Below, piece after piece: positions 1 to 9,267 of a DNA stretch of 64,000 nt. This stretch comes from Nitrospira sp. (GTDB taxonomy: Bacteria > Nitrospirota > Nitrospiria > Nitrospirales > Nitrospiraceae), in NCBI GenBank assembly GCA_024760525.1, contig CP060499.1, positions 1,116,001-1,180,000 on the forward strand, read 5' to 3'. Positions within the stretch are counted from its first letter, which is position 1. Each line of letters opens with the position of its first letter. The translations under genes and the position numbers were made by a program. The notes under the pieces are model-generated. The model was given only the letters and a program-made list of their open reading frames with translations, was not told the DNA's origin and did not search any database.

Positions 1-397
1 TCCTCTCATTAATTGACCTTCGGGCCTGTCGTCGGTTGCGGAGTTGATACCCTATTGCCGACGGATCTCGTTGACACGGAAGCGTACATGCACTTACGCT
101 GAACTATTATTCTGGGCTGTTATGGAAATTGGTGTATTATCTCGGCATGATCTTGTCTGAGTGCGAACGCTCCCTACAAAAGAGGACTTTCCCACAGCCC
201 GGCTCTATTCGAGAATACTTGTTGTGTTCCGCCTGGCCTGTTAAACCGGTGTCTCTGTTGGAAGGGCGTAGGAATTTGTCCACATCATTTGATTTTTGGG
301 TTGTCAATGGTGTGGATCCCACGAGGCGAGCCAGTAATCTTTAGAAGCCAGGACGACGCCTCTTGGTGCTTGGTAACTGATGGCTTGGGAAAAAGTG
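1..397. other. No supported gene at the left edge
   Basis: All three forward frames meet a stop within the first 45 bases, so no long upstream gene runs in on the plus strand. The open frames over 129-344 and 289-492 resemble no family I know and lack a convincing ribosome binding site. The stretch probably holds the leader of the glycosyltransferase that follows. Confidence 0.5.
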
Positions 398-1441
398 ATG
401 AGCGTTCCCTCACCCTATGTATCCATTATTATGCCCTGCAGGAACGAGGTAAAGGATATTCGTTCCTGTCTAGAATCGGTTGTGGAGAGTGACTATCCAA
501 AGGATCGGCTGGAATTGCTTGTCGTCGATGGGCAGAGTGATGATGGGACCAGAGATATAATCGATAATTTCAGCAAGCAGTATCCATGGATTAGACTTCT
601 CGACAATGATCGCAGGATTACTCCTGCGGCATTGAATATCGGCATTTGCGCTGCTAGAGGACGAATCGTGATGCGGATGGATGGTCATACGGTGTATCCA
701 TCCGATTACGTTTCGAAACTCATTGACTGGAGCGAACGGACTGAAGCCGATAATGTGGGTGGAATATGTATCACACGACCTGCCAATGACACCCCCAAGG
801 CGCATGCGATTGCTGTTGGGCTCTCTCATCCGTGGGGGGTAGGAAATTCGCACTTTAGGATCGGAGTCACAGCGCCCAAATGGGTGGACCATGTTCCGTT
901 TGGATGCTATCGAAGAGAAGTCTTCGACAAGATAGGGTTGTTTGATGAGAGGCTTATACGCAATCAAGATGACGAACTGAATCATCGATTGATCAGGCAC
1001 GGAGGACGCGTCTTACTTGTGCCGGAAATCGTGTCCTACTATACCGCAAGAGATTCTCTTAAAAAACTCTGGGTTATGTATTACCAGTACGGCTACTATA
1101 AGCCGTTTGCTGTGCGAATGATCGGCGCAGTGATGACGATGCGACAACTCGTGCCATCAGCGTTTGTTTTGTATGTCGTTCTCACTGCGGCGCTTGCGCT
1201 CCAGTCGAATATTGCAGCGGTGTTGTTGGCGGTCGGCGTCTTTGCATATATGACGAGTAATCTCAGTATTGCGGTTGCTGTAGCGCTGAGCAGAGGTGTG
1301 CGGTGTGGCCTTTGGTCGACGATCGTTTTCCCCATCCTTCATATAAGTTATGGGGTCGGGTATTTGAAGGGAATTCTCGACTTCTTGATTCTGCGAAAAC
1401 AAGAAGCGTCTGATTCGTTTGCGATTCGACTGTCGCGATAA
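398..1441 (+). CDS. Family 2 glycosyltransferase (ExoA-like), membrane-associated
   Basis: Transfers a sugar from a nucleotide donor to a growing polysaccharide at the cytoplasmic face of the inner membrane. The N-terminus has the GT-A pattern YVSIIMPCRNE, then VVDGQSDDGT and a metal-site region around RMDGHT; NQDDELNHRL fits the downstream acidic motif. The last 100 or so residues hold several hydrophobic segments, as in ExoA-type succinoglycan transferases. An ATG at 380 is in frame six codons upstream, but the GGGA at 387-390 is better placed for the ATG at 398. The deacetylase that follows supports a role in exopolysaccharide. Donor and acceptor cannot be read from the sequence. Confidence 0.9.
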   Translation: MSVPSPYVSIIMPCRNEVKDIRSCLESVVESDYPKDRLELLVVDGQSDDGTRDIIDNFSKQYPWIRLLDNDRRITPAALNIGICAARGRIVMRMDGHTVYPSDYVSKLIDWSERTEADNVGGICITRPANDTPKAHAIAVGLSHPWGVGNSHFRIGVTAPKWVDHVPFGCYRREVFDKIGLFDERLIRNQDDELNHRLIRHGGRVLLVPEIVSYYTARDSLKKLWVMYYQYGYYKPFAVRMIGAVMTMRQLVPSAFVLYVVLTAALALQSNIAAVLLAVGVFAYMTSNLSIAVAVALSRGVRCGLWSTIVFPILHISYGVGYLKGILDFLILRKQEASDSFAIRLSR

Positions 1442-1555
1442 GTTATGTTGGTCTCTCACGTCGACATTTCTTTTGTACTTCGTCAGGGGTGTGTTCGTGA
1501 ACCGTGTTATTCAAACCGGAACTGACCTTGCTGATGCTGAACCGGACTTTCAAGG

Positions 1556-2437
1556 ATGTCTGAGGCCATGAGATACAGTACGCCGGTCATCTCTATTGAT
1601 GTGGAAGATTGGCCGCAATCCACCTGGGACCGGAATCTTCCAATCACGGAACGAGCCGTTCGGAACACGCGTCACCTCTTGGGTCTTCTGCGGGAGGAGG
1701 GGGTGCAGGTGACGATGTTCGTGCTCGGCAAGTTAGCCGAACGCTTTCCCGAGGTCGTTAAAGAAATACATGCCGATGGTCATGAAGTGGCGTGTCACGG
1801 TCACGGACACCTGGAAGTCGGCCGGCAGTCTCCCGAGGAGTTTTTTGACGATATCCGTCGTTCCAAGGATCTTCTCGAACAGATCATCGGGAAGCCGGTT
1901 CGAGGATATAGAGCCCCCGATTTTTCGATAGTCCGGGAGACGCTCTGGGCGCTTGATATGCTTGCAGCGGCAGGATTTGAGTATGATTCCAGCATCGTGC
2001 CGGCGCGACTTCCTCGGTATGGGATCGCCGGGTGGCCCGCTCTTCCGGTTCGGGTGCAACTCGCTCATGGCGGCAGCATTCTAGAGGCTCCTTTGGCCAC
2101 ATTTCGCGCGCTTGGAAGGAATTGGCCGGTCGGTGGAGGCGGGTACCATCGTCTGTTGCCGGGCGTCGCGAGTCGATACTTCGCTCGAAGAATCATGATG
2201 GAGGCCCCGTTCGTATTCTACTGCCACCCGTACGAGTTCGATGTGCATGAGCTGGCCGAGATCTCGGTTCCGGTTCCGCGCACGACTCGATTTTACCAAG
2301 GCGCAGGTCGGAGATGGTTTGAACAGCGATTCCAAGCTTTTCTCAGATGCTTTGGTGGTCAACCGCTCCGCGATATGCTCTCTTCACAAGCATGGGCCGA
2401 CTTCCATGTCCACAAGTTGCACTCGTCTTCTTCGTAG
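1556..2437 (+). CDS. Polysaccharide deacetylase, PEP-CTERM/XrtA-locus type (DUF3473)
   Basis: A carbohydrate esterase family 4 enzyme that would remove N-acetyl groups from a surface polysaccharide. Motif 1 is ISIDVEDW, with the catalytic and metal-binding aspartates. HGHGHLE supplies the metal histidines, and RGYRAPDFS is the RxxPD-type motif. The C-terminal FYCHPYEFD is typical of the DUF3473 extension found in exosortase-associated exopolysaccharide loci. There is no signal peptide, as is usual for this subgroup. The start is uncertain: ATG 1556 has AAGG directly against it and ATG 1568 is in frame. The length of about 290 residues is normal. No exosortase gene is visible in the window. 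Confidence 0.92.
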   Translation: MSEAMRYSTPVISIDVEDWPQSTWDRNLPITERAVRNTRHLLGLLREEGVQVTMFVLGKLAERFPEVVKEIHADGHEVACHGHGHLEVGRQSPEEFFDDIRRSKDLLEQIIGKPVRGYRAPDFSIVRETLWALDMLAAAGFEYDSSIVPARLPRYGIAGWPALPVRVQLAHGGSILEAPLATFRALGRNWPVGGGGYHRLLPGVASRYFARRIMMEAPFVFYCHPYEFDVHELAEISVPVPRTTRFYQGAGRRWFEQRFQAFLRCFGGQPLRDMLSSQAWADFHVHKLHSSSS

Positions 2438-2638
2438 AGAACCCGTTTTCCCACGGAAATGACGACAATGAAAACGAGAGTAGGGTAGCGGCTTCGACGA
2501 CCCTGAACCCAAGAAGGACGTCAATAGAGCGGGCAGAAATCTCGAAAGTGCAGATCGTGTATGCCTCCGCTGGAATGTTGAGAGTCGATGAATGATTGAG
2601 CCGGTTAACGCGCGAACGTCATAAGGAGGTGGTAGCGC

Positions 2639-2782
2639 ATGTGTTCTCGGAGAGGGTTCTTGATCGGATTGTTTCTTCTAGCTCAATTGGGACTTGTGAA
2701 CAGGATACACGCGAGGATGCCGAATGGAAGAAACCGAAAATTCATAAAACAAGGCTGGCTGCTGCAAGAAGGAGATGTGTGA
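2639..2782 (+). CDS. 47-residue protein with a twin-arginine-like signal, coupled to the GMC oxidoreductase
   Basis: A very short gene read directly from the sequence. A strong AAGGAGG at 2623-2629 lies 9 bases before the ATG. The protein starts MCSRRGFLIGLFLLAQLG, which matches the twin-arginine consensus (S-R-R-x-F-L) followed by a hydrophobic stretch. About 20 polar residues follow, ending GWLLQEGDV. Its TGA overlaps the ATG of the oxidoreductase (TGATG at 2780-2784), so the two are translationally coupled. GMC dehydrogenases often have a small Tat-exported subunit, and this could be a minimal form of such a partner. That role is inferred. A non-functional leader peptide is the alternative. 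Confidence 0.6.
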   Translation: MCSRRGFLIGLFLLAQLGLVNRIHARMPNGRNRKFIKQGWLLQEGDV

Positions 2783-4218
2783 TGTTCGTTGACTTCAACG
2801 CGTCGGTCGGCAGCCTTCCCAAGAACGTTGAGTTTTGCGTCGTCGGATCAGGACCGGCGGGTATGACGCTGGCGCTCGAACTTGAGCGCCAGGGCCGTTC
2901 CGTGCTGCTTTTGGAAGGAGGCGGCCTCGAGTGGACTCCGGAGGCGTATGAGCTCTATCAAGGGGAAGTGATAGGCGATCACTATGTCGGTCTTGAGTAC
3001 GCACGCGCCCGGATGCTCGGAGGGACAAGCGGTCATTGGGGGGGGTGGACCTATCCGTTGACGGAATTAGCGTTCAAAAAGAAACCGGGCTTTGAGGATG
3101 CACAGTGGCCGATTGAAAAGAAAGATTTGGACCCCTATTTGGACCAAGCACGGGCGGTTCTTGATATCAAGGCGCCTCCAAACGATGTCGTTCTGGACAG
3201 TGAGTTCGGTATCAAAGAATTTCGGATTTCCTATTCGAAGGTTCGGTTCGGCCAACGATATCGGGAAAGGCTCAATTCGTCTCAACGCATCACCTGCGCG
3301 ACTAGCGCGAATCTCACGGGGTTGAAAACGGATGGCCGCAATATTGTGTCCGCAACCGTGACCAACTTTAAAGGGCAATCTGCCGAGGTCAGGGCGAAGC
3401 AGTATGTGTTGGCGATGGGAGGAATTGAGAACAGCCGTATTTTACTGTGGTGCAATCATCAGGCGAATGGCCGTCTCATCGACTCGCGCGCACCGCTCGG
3501 TCGATATTGGATGGAACATCCGGCGTATCGGGTCGGATATGCCCTCGTTGACCTCAAGATTCCGAAAACCGAGTATTTCAAGCCGCATCTCTTGCTGACG
3601 TTCACCGAGGAAGTTTTCAAGAGGTTAGGCATCTTGGAGTGCAGCTTTGTTTTGGAACCGATGCCGGCTTCCGGGACGATGGGTCTCATTAAGGATCTCA
3701 TCTGCGTCGCGCCGAGAGTGGGAGAGTGGGCGGCTTCGCTGGCTGGAAAGAATCTCGTCTGCGGTGGCACATTCGTCATAGGGTGGGAACAAGAGCCTGT
3801 GTGGAGCAATCATGTGAAGCTGTCGGAGACCAAGCGTGACCGTTTCGGCATTCCGACCGTAGAGCTTCACTGGAAGAAGACCGATCGCGATCGTGCCACG
3901 ATGCAGAAGGCGATCACGCATTTCAATGAGTTCTTGATGGTGAAAAATCACGGCCGGATAAAGCTCGACGATTGGGTCTTCGCGAAAGACGGGTATCCGT
4001 CCAGCGGAAACGACGGCGTGAGTTATCATCATATCGGCGGGACCCGCATGGCACACACGGTTGAAAAGGGTGTTGTCGATAGGAACTGTCGTGTATTCGG
4101 ACAAGGGAATTTGTACGTTGCCGGGTCATCGGTTTTCCCAAGCGGCGGGGAAGCCAATCCGACTCTCTCGATCATTCAGCTCTCATTGCGATTGGCTGAT
4201 CACTTGCGGAATATATAA
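2782..4218 (+). CDS. GMC family FAD-dependent oxidoreductase
   Basis: A flavin dehydrogenase of the glucose-methanol-choline family, likely oxidising a sugar or alcohol group. The N-terminal Rossmann motif VVGSGPAGMTLALELE binds FAD. LGGTSGHWGGW is the second FAD loop, and the C-terminal GGTRMAHT plus NLYVAGSSVFPSGGEANPT form the catalytic and FAD-binding end. The frame stays open upstream to a TTG at 2596. However, AAGGAG at 2767-2772, the overlap with the upstream small gene and the start of homology at VEFCVVGSG all favour ATG 2782 (478 residues). In polysaccharide loci these enzymes are presumed to oxidise a sugar or lipid intermediate. The substrate is unknown. Confidence 0.9.
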   Translation: MFVDFNASVGSLPKNVEFCVVGSGPAGMTLALELERQGRSVLLLEGGGLEWTPEAYELYQGEVIGDHYVGLEYARARMLGGTSGHWGGWTYPLTELAFKKKPGFEDAQWPIEKKDLDPYLDQARAVLDIKAPPNDVVLDSEFGIKEFRISYSKVRFGQRYRERLNSSQRITCATSANLTGLKTDGRNIVSATVTNFKGQSAEVRAKQYVLAMGGIENSRILLWCNHQANGRLIDSRAPLGRYWMEHPAYRVGYALVDLKIPKTEYFKPHLLLTFTEEVFKRLGILECSFVLEPMPASGTMGLIKDLICVAPRVGEWAASLAGKNLVCGGTFVIGWEQEPVWSNHVKLSETKRDRFGIPTVELHWKKTDRDRATMQKAITHFNEFLMVKNHGRIKLDDWVFAKDGYPSSGNDGVSYHHIGGTRMAHTVEKGVVDRNCRVFGQGNLYVAGSSVFPSGGEANPTLSIIQLSLRLADHLRNI

Positions 4219-4368
4219 ACTCAACGGTGTCGTGGTGTCTTGAGCATATACCCACCTGCGTAACATGTGCATTATGTACACGTCGATACCTCACACTTCG
4301 CTTCGATAAGAGTTTGAAATAACCCAATGTATCGATATCTCTTATGCGTGTGAGCCGATAGCGAGGAT

Positions 4369-5837
4369 GTGGTGGCGTCAAATTTACCTCCCTTGATACG
4401 TGATCCTTTTCCTTCCGGACAACACGACTCCCATGTCGATTCCAGGAGCCCGGCTCCTGTCGTTTCACAGCAAGACCTGCTCCTGCTCGTCTCGCTCATT
4501 CTTTTCGAATCGTCGATTGCGACTCTCGCGATGGCACTGTACATGAAGGGTGAGCGGTTCTTGGGCACATTCCTTTCCAGTCGCCCTGGCATTGCGGCTC
4601 TGTGTGCAGCCGGCATCCTCATTGTGAGCGGCACTGTCATTGTTCGTCGATGCTTGGCGAACATGCGGTCATCCTCGAGCCATTTCCGCTTGATCGTGAC
4701 CATGAATTTTGTCACCGTTCTTCTCATACTGATCACAGGCGAAGCCGTGGTCAGAGTATCGGCTCGGCAGTCCTTAGAAGGCGAGACCCTGTTAGGCAAG
4801 GCGTTGGTGCCAAAAAATTGGTCCGGGGTAGCGCTCCGCAATCGTCAGCTTCTGAATGAGGCCGGTGCACGCCTTACCTATCTGATATATGATGATCGCC
4901 TGGGATGGACGGTCGGACCGAACAGGCGAAGCGCCAATGGGCTCTACTATTCCAGCTCCGAGGGACTGCGTGCGCCCCCGAGGGTGTCTCGCTCACCACG
5001 GTCACTGAGAGGACGCGCATTGCTTTAGTAGGGGATTCCTTTACATTTGGCGAGGACGTGGCATATGAGGATACCTGGGGACATCTCTTGGAGCAAGCGC
5101 TAGGTTCGGATGCTCAAGTCTTAAACGCCGGGGTGGGGTCATACGGTCTGGATCAGGCGTTCCTACGGTACAACGAAGATGTCCGTCGGTGGAGCCCTAA
5201 GGTTGTGATATTAAGCTTTATCAGCGCTGATGTGGTTCGCACGATGAGTGTGTATCCGTTTATTGCCGCTCCTCATTGGCAAATTCCTTTTTCAAAGCCG
5301 CGCCTTGTCTTGCGTGACGGTGGCCTCCACACACTCAACATTCCTCCTGTGGCACCTGAGGCCATCTTTTCCAAGGGGTCGATTTCCGAGCTTCCTTTTC
5401 TCGAACAGGATAAAGGATACATCGACAGTCAATGGCTTCAGAACTCGGCTCAGCTTTCATACCTCGCCCGGGCATTCATGACCTTGTTTCCACGTTGGAG
5501 TCCTGTCCTTTCTGATGTCTCCGATGAAACACTCGTGACACTGAACGCCTCGATCCTAAAAGCGTTTATTGGGTCGGTGTCGGAGACCGGGGCGATCCCC
5601 ATGGTGGTTTACTTTCCACGCGAGGAGCTTGAAAGGCCAAATCTGTCCCTCCCACTGGGTAAACGTGTTCTGCAGCACGCCGGTATCGACTATACCGATG
5701 TTACTCCTTGTTTGCTCGAAGTAGAGCCCAATAATCGTTTTGCTCTGGGCGGCCACTATTCACCCAAAGGTAACGCCGCGGTTACGAAATGCCTGACCGA
5801 GGTGGTTCGTCAGGCAGTCGCAGGCAGTTCTTCATAG
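4369..5837 (+). pseudogene. SGNH/GDSL hydrolase-like membrane protein, split by a one-base frameshift
   Basis: Two overlapping frames make one protein. The first (4369-5028, GTG start) gives three likely membrane helices and then an approach sequence ending SSEGLRAP. The second continues from EGVSLTTVTER into RIALVGDSFTFGED, the SGNH nucleophile block, and ends near GGHYSPKGN, the block carrying the catalytic histidine. The frames join at the five-C run 4975-4979: one extra C would give an uninterrupted protein of about 489 residues. The usual Asp two places before the His is not evident (GGH). Proteins of this kind accompany carbamoyltransferase/SxtJ clusters and are thought to act on acyl groups of envelope polysaccharides. 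Either a real loss of function or a homopolymer sequencing error would explain the break. Confidence 0.8.
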
Positions 5838-5921
5838 GATTGTGCAGTGACATGCTTACCAGGCCAAGATTTCGTACCTCAGACCGGTATCGGACCTGTC
5901 TTTAATCAAAGGAGGATGACC

Positions 5922-6074
5922 GTGAGCCAGTTTGTCATGGAACTGTGGGCGTTCATGAAGGAGCGGAAGAAATTCTGGTTGTTGCCGATTCTGATCGTCC
6001 TTCTTTTGTTTGGCACATTGATTGTGCTGACACAGGGGTCGGCTGTGGCCCCGTTTATCTATACATTGTTTTAG
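5922..6074 (+). CDS. DUF5989 family small membrane protein
   Basis: A 50-residue protein: a basic, aromatic N-terminus (ELWAFMKERKKFWLLP), one long transmembrane helix and the ending TQGSAVAPFIYTLF, which is the hallmark of DUF5989. AAAGGAGG at 5908-5915 is six bases from GTG 5922 but touches ATG 5916, so the GTG start is preferred. In other genomes DUF5989 genes usually sit next to an SxtJ-like protein and a NodU-type carbamoyltransferase. Here those genes lie about 3.5 kb downstream, separated by two sugar-biosynthesis genes, so the usual triad is split. Function is unknown; a membrane partner in polysaccharide modification is the likely role. Confidence 0.85.
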   Translation: MSQFVMELWAFMKERKKFWLLPILIVLLLFGTLIVLTQGSAVAPFIYTLF

Positions 6075-6513
6075 GTACTGGGGTGAGCGTCACCGAAGGG
6101 AAGCCTCGCATACCGAGGTTGAAGTGGTTCCCCTGCGGATGCCTAATATCCGTCTCGAAGGACTATCGGGGTCGAACCCGTTACCCGTGTTCGTCAAGAA
6201 ATCTTTGAACCGATGAGCTCTATGAGCAAATGTCGGCGCGGAATCAGGATGACACGGTCAATTATCAACTGATACAACACTGGACAAACGTTTCTTCTGT
6301 GTGCGCGCGTTCGACGTACTTGGTGACGTAATAGTTAGGTCGCTCATACATCTATGATTCGGGTGCGGATATCGGCGAGTCGCGATCATGAGAAGATAGA
6401 ATACGTCGCATGCCAGCTCATTTTCTGATTTTTCTTGTCGATCGAGTTATAGGGAGTAGTCGATTGCACTGGGATAGGGTCGACCGTTTGCTTATTACGT
6501 GAGAAGGAAGACG
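6075..6513. other. Long intergenic region upstream of the WlbA-WlbB fusion gene
   Basis: About 440 bases without a supportable gene. Short open stretches exist, but none has a ribosome binding site or a recognisable family. The length suggests a promoter for the uronic-acid genes that follow. I could not point to a convincing -35/-10 pair or operator. Confidence 0.4.
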
Positions 6514-8109
6514 ATGGATGGTTCAGCTCATAATCGTGAAGAGGTCAGCGCAAAGGTGGCTGTCGTCGGGGCCGGCTATTGGGGTAAGAACCTGGTGCGT
6601 AACTTCTTTTGTCTGAACGCCCTGGGTGCCATCTGCGACAGCGAAGCCGAAAGGTTGGAGTCGTTCAAGGAGCTGTATCCTGGGGTAAAGCTGCTCCGAG
6701 CCTATTCGGATGTATTGACGGATGAAACGATCCAGGCCGTGGCGATTGCGACACCGGCGGAAGGACATGCCGATGCGGTGCGCGAAGCTTTATTGGCCGG
6801 TAAAGACGTCTTTGTGGAAAAGCCGCTCTGTCTTTCCGTCAACGAGGGTGCAGACCTCGTCTCCCTGGCCAAAAAACAGGACCGCATTCTCATGGTCGGG
6901 CACCTCCTTTGGTATCACCCGGCGGTGCTGAAACTGAAAGAACTGATTCGCGCGGGAGAATTAGGGCGCATCCAATACATCTATTCGAATCGATTGAATC
7001 TTGGCAAGATTCGGCGGGAAGAAAACATCCTCTGGAGCTTCGCACCCCACGATATCTCCGTGATCCTCGGCTTATTAAACGAAACACCCGATGCGGTCAG
7101 GGCGCAGGGGGGAAATTATCTTCATCAGCATATCGCCGACGTGACCATCAGCCTGCTATCGTTCCCGAGCGGAGTCAAGGCTCATATCTTCGTCTCCTGG
7201 CTGCACCCCTTCAAGGAGCAAAAGTTGATTGTGGTGGGCGATCGAAAAATGGCGGTGTTCGATGACATGGAGAAAAAGGATAAGCTGCTGCTCTATCCCC
7301 ACTCTATCGATTGGAAGGATAATCTTCCGATCGCGAATAGGGCGGACGCCCATCCGGTTGATCTGGATCAAGGAGAGCCGCTACGCGCAGAATGCCAGCA
7401 TTTTCTGGATTGTGTGACGACACGAACCAGGCCGAGAACCGACGGCGAGGAAGGGCTGCGTGTGCTGTCTGTGTTGCAGCAGTGCCAGAAGGCGCTGGAG
7501 CAGTCCGCGTCGCACCCCACGCCCCCGACCTCCCGGACGGACAGGCCGTACTTCGCCCACGAGTCGGCCTTCGTGGATGACGGAGTCGAGATTGGAGAAG
7601 GGACCAGCATCTGGCATACGTCGCATATCCTCAACGGATCTCATATCGGGAAGCACTGCAAGATCGGCCAAAATGTCGTCATCGGCCCGCGAGCCACCGT
7701 CGGTAACGGAGTGAAGATCCAGAACAATGTATCTGTGTACGAAGGGGTGACTCTGGAAGACTATGTGTTCTGCGGACCTTCCATGGTCTTTACCAACGTA
7801 TTCAATCCTCGAAGCGAGATTCCGCGGATGACGGAGTTGAGACCCACCCTGGTGAAGCGGGGGGTGACGCTGGGAGCGAATTCAACTATTTTGTGCGGGA
7901 TTACCATCGGACAGTACGCGTTTGTCGGCGCAGGAGCGGTCGTCACGAAGGATGTTCCTGATCACGCGTTGGTCGTCGGTAATCCGGGTCGAATAACGGG
8001 CTGGATGTGTCGGTGCGGGGCGAAGCTTGTGATCAAAACCAAAAAGGCATCTTGTCCAACTTGTGGGCGGCAATATCTGTCGGATAAGGCAGGGATGAAG
8101 GCCATTTAG
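6514..8109 (+). CDS. Fusion of WlbA/WbpB-type sugar 3-dehydrogenase and WlbB/WbpD-type N-acetyltransferase
   Basis: Residues 1 to about 335 form a Gfo/Idh/MocA dehydrogenase: VVGAGYWG binds NAD and VEKPLC carries the catalytic lysine of the EKP motif. This half would oxidise C3 of UDP-GlcNAcA. From about 345 a hexapeptide beta-helix begins (HIGKHCKIGQNVVIGPRATV) with the family signature VFCGPSMVFTNVFNPRSE. This half would acetylate the 3-amino product. The tail has a CxC...CPTC zinc-ribbon-like end (CRCG and CPTCG), not usual for WbpD. The two activities normally sit in separate proteins; the next gene encodes the aminotransferase that acts between them. Start: ATG 6514 has GAAGGAAG just upstream; the in-frame GTG at 6499 is less likely. 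Confidence 0.92.
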   Translation: MDGSAHNREEVSAKVAVVGAGYWGKNLVRNFFCLNALGAICDSEAERLESFKELYPGVKLLRAYSDVLTDETIQAVAIATPAEGHADAVREALLAGKDVFVEKPLCLSVNEGADLVSLAKKQDRILMVGHLLWYHPAVLKLKELIRAGELGRIQYIYSNRLNLGKIRREENILWSFAPHDISVILGLLNETPDAVRAQGGNYLHQHIADVTISLLSFPSGVKAHIFVSWLHPFKEQKLIVVGDRKMAVFDDMEKKDKLLLYPHSIDWKDNLPIANRADAHPVDLDQGEPLRAECQHFLDCVTTRTRPRTDGEEGLRVLSVLQQCQKALEQSASHPTPPTSRTDRPYFAHESAFVDDGVEIGEGTSIWHTSHILNGSHIGKHCKIGQNVVIGPRATVGNGVKIQNNVSVYEGVTLEDYVFCGPSMVFTNVFNPRSEIPRMTELRPTLVKRGVTLGANSTILCGITIGQYAFVGAGAVVTKDVPDHALVVGNPGRITGWMCRCGAKLVIKTKKASCPTCGRQYLSDKAGMKAI

Positions 8110-8130
8110 TGTTCAACGATGGAGATCGGC

Positions 8131-9267
8131 ATGAGTGTTCCACTACTTGATTTGAAAGCGCATCACGAACCGCTCCATAAGGAAATTATGACGGTGTTGG
8201 AGCAGACCTTTCGCAGCCAGGCGTTTATTCTTGGGCCGGAAGTCGGAAAGTTGGAGGAACGGGTGGCCGCCTATTGTCAGTCCAAGTACGGTGTCGGCGT
8301 GACCTCGGGAACCGATGCGCTTCTGGTGGCCCTCATGGCTCTCGGCATTGGACCCGGGGACGAGGTCATTACCACACCCTATTCGTTCTTTGCTACGGCA
8401 GGGGCGGTCGTTCGGCTTGGTGCCAAGCCAGTGCTTGTCGATATTGATCCCACGACTTATAACATCGATCCCGCCAAGACCGGCTCCGCCGTCACGTCGA
8501 AAACGAAATGCATCATTCCGGTCCATCTCTACGGGCAATGTGCCGATATGGCGCCGATCATGGATCTCGCCAGGCAGCACAAGTTGAGCGTGATCGAAGA
8601 TGCCGCCCAAGCGATCGGGTCGGAATACCGAGACGGCCGGCGCGCGTGCAGCATAGGCACCATCGGCTGCTTGTCGTTTTTCCCGAGCAAGAATCTTGGG
8701 TGTTTAGGTGACGGAGGGATGGCGGTGACGAACGATCCTCAACTCGCAGAGCGGATGCGAGTCCTCAGGGTCCACGGGAGCCAGCCGAAGTACTATCACA
8801 AAGTGATCGGCGGAAACTTCCGGCTCGATACGATTCAAGCCGCAGTCCTCAACATCAAGCTGAATTACCTGGATGGATGGACAAAGAAACGCCAGGAAAA
8901 TGCCATTCGGTACGAAGATCTTTTCACACAGAGCGGCCTGGTTCGTTCGGAAACCATCCATTTGCCCGCGGCGATTTACCGGAACTCCGGCGCCAAGCAT
9001 TATCACATCTACAATCAATTCGTGCTCCGAGTGGAAAGGCGAGACGAGTTATTGGCCTCTCTCAAACAGAAAGGGATTGGAGCGGAAATCTATTATCCGG
9101 TTCCTTTCCATTTGCAGGAATGCTTCCGATATCTGGGGTACAAGGAGGGGGATTTCCCGGAATCCGAACGGGCGGCCAGGGAGACCATCGCTATTCCCAT
9201 CTATCCAGAGCTGACGATAGAACAGCAAGCCGAGGTGGTCGAAGGGATCGTCGGATTCTACCGATAG
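8131..9267 (+). CDS. DegT/DnrJ/EryC1 aminotransferase, WlbC/WbpE type
   Basis: A PLP-dependent sugar aminotransferase that would convert the 3-keto UDP-uronic sugar made by the upstream fusion protein into its 3-amino form. The start MSVPLLDLKAHHEPL is typical of WbpE/WlbC. SGTDALLVALMALG holds the PLP phosphate region, VIEDAAQAIG the Asp that contacts the cofactor, and FFPSKNLGCLGDGG the Schiff-base lysine. GGAG at 8121-8124, six bases before ATG 8131, decides the start over ATG 8119. Only 21 bases separate it from the previous gene, so they form an operon and consecutive steps of one pathway. Confidence 0.93.
   Translation: MSVPLLDLKAHHEPLHKEIMTVLEQTFRSQAFILGPEVGKLEERVAAYCQSKYGVGVTSGTDALLVALMALGIGPGDEVITTPYSFFATAGAVVRLGAKPVLVDIDPTTYNIDPAKTGSAVTSKTKCIIPVHLYGQCADMAPIMDLARQHKLSVIEDAAQAIGSEYRDGRRACSIGTIGCLSFFPSKNLGCLGDGGMAVTNDPQLAERMRVLRVHGSQPKYYHKVIGGNFRLDTIQAAVLNIKLNYLDGWTKKRQENAIRYEDLFTQSGLVRSETIHLPAAIYRNSGAKHYHIYNQFVLRVERRDELLASLKQKGIGAEIYYPVPFHLQECFRYLGYKEGDFPESERAARETIAIPIYPELTIEQQAEVVEGIVGFYR

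Noticed and set aside
2596..2781. Upstream extension of the GMC oxidoreductase frame from a TTG
   Set aside because: This part shows no homology-like features, overlaps the coupled miniprotein, and a proper ribosome binding site precedes ATG 2782.
4267..4295. Imperfect palindrome around ACATGTGCA-TTA-TGTACACGT considered as an operator
   Set aside because: Two of nine pairs mismatch, and there is no second copy or known factor to support it.
7381..7671. Several minus- and plus-strand frames of 80-100 codons within the fusion gene
   Set aside because: They overlap the well-supported sugar dehydrogenase/acetyltransferase gene and have arginine/serine-rich shadow composition.
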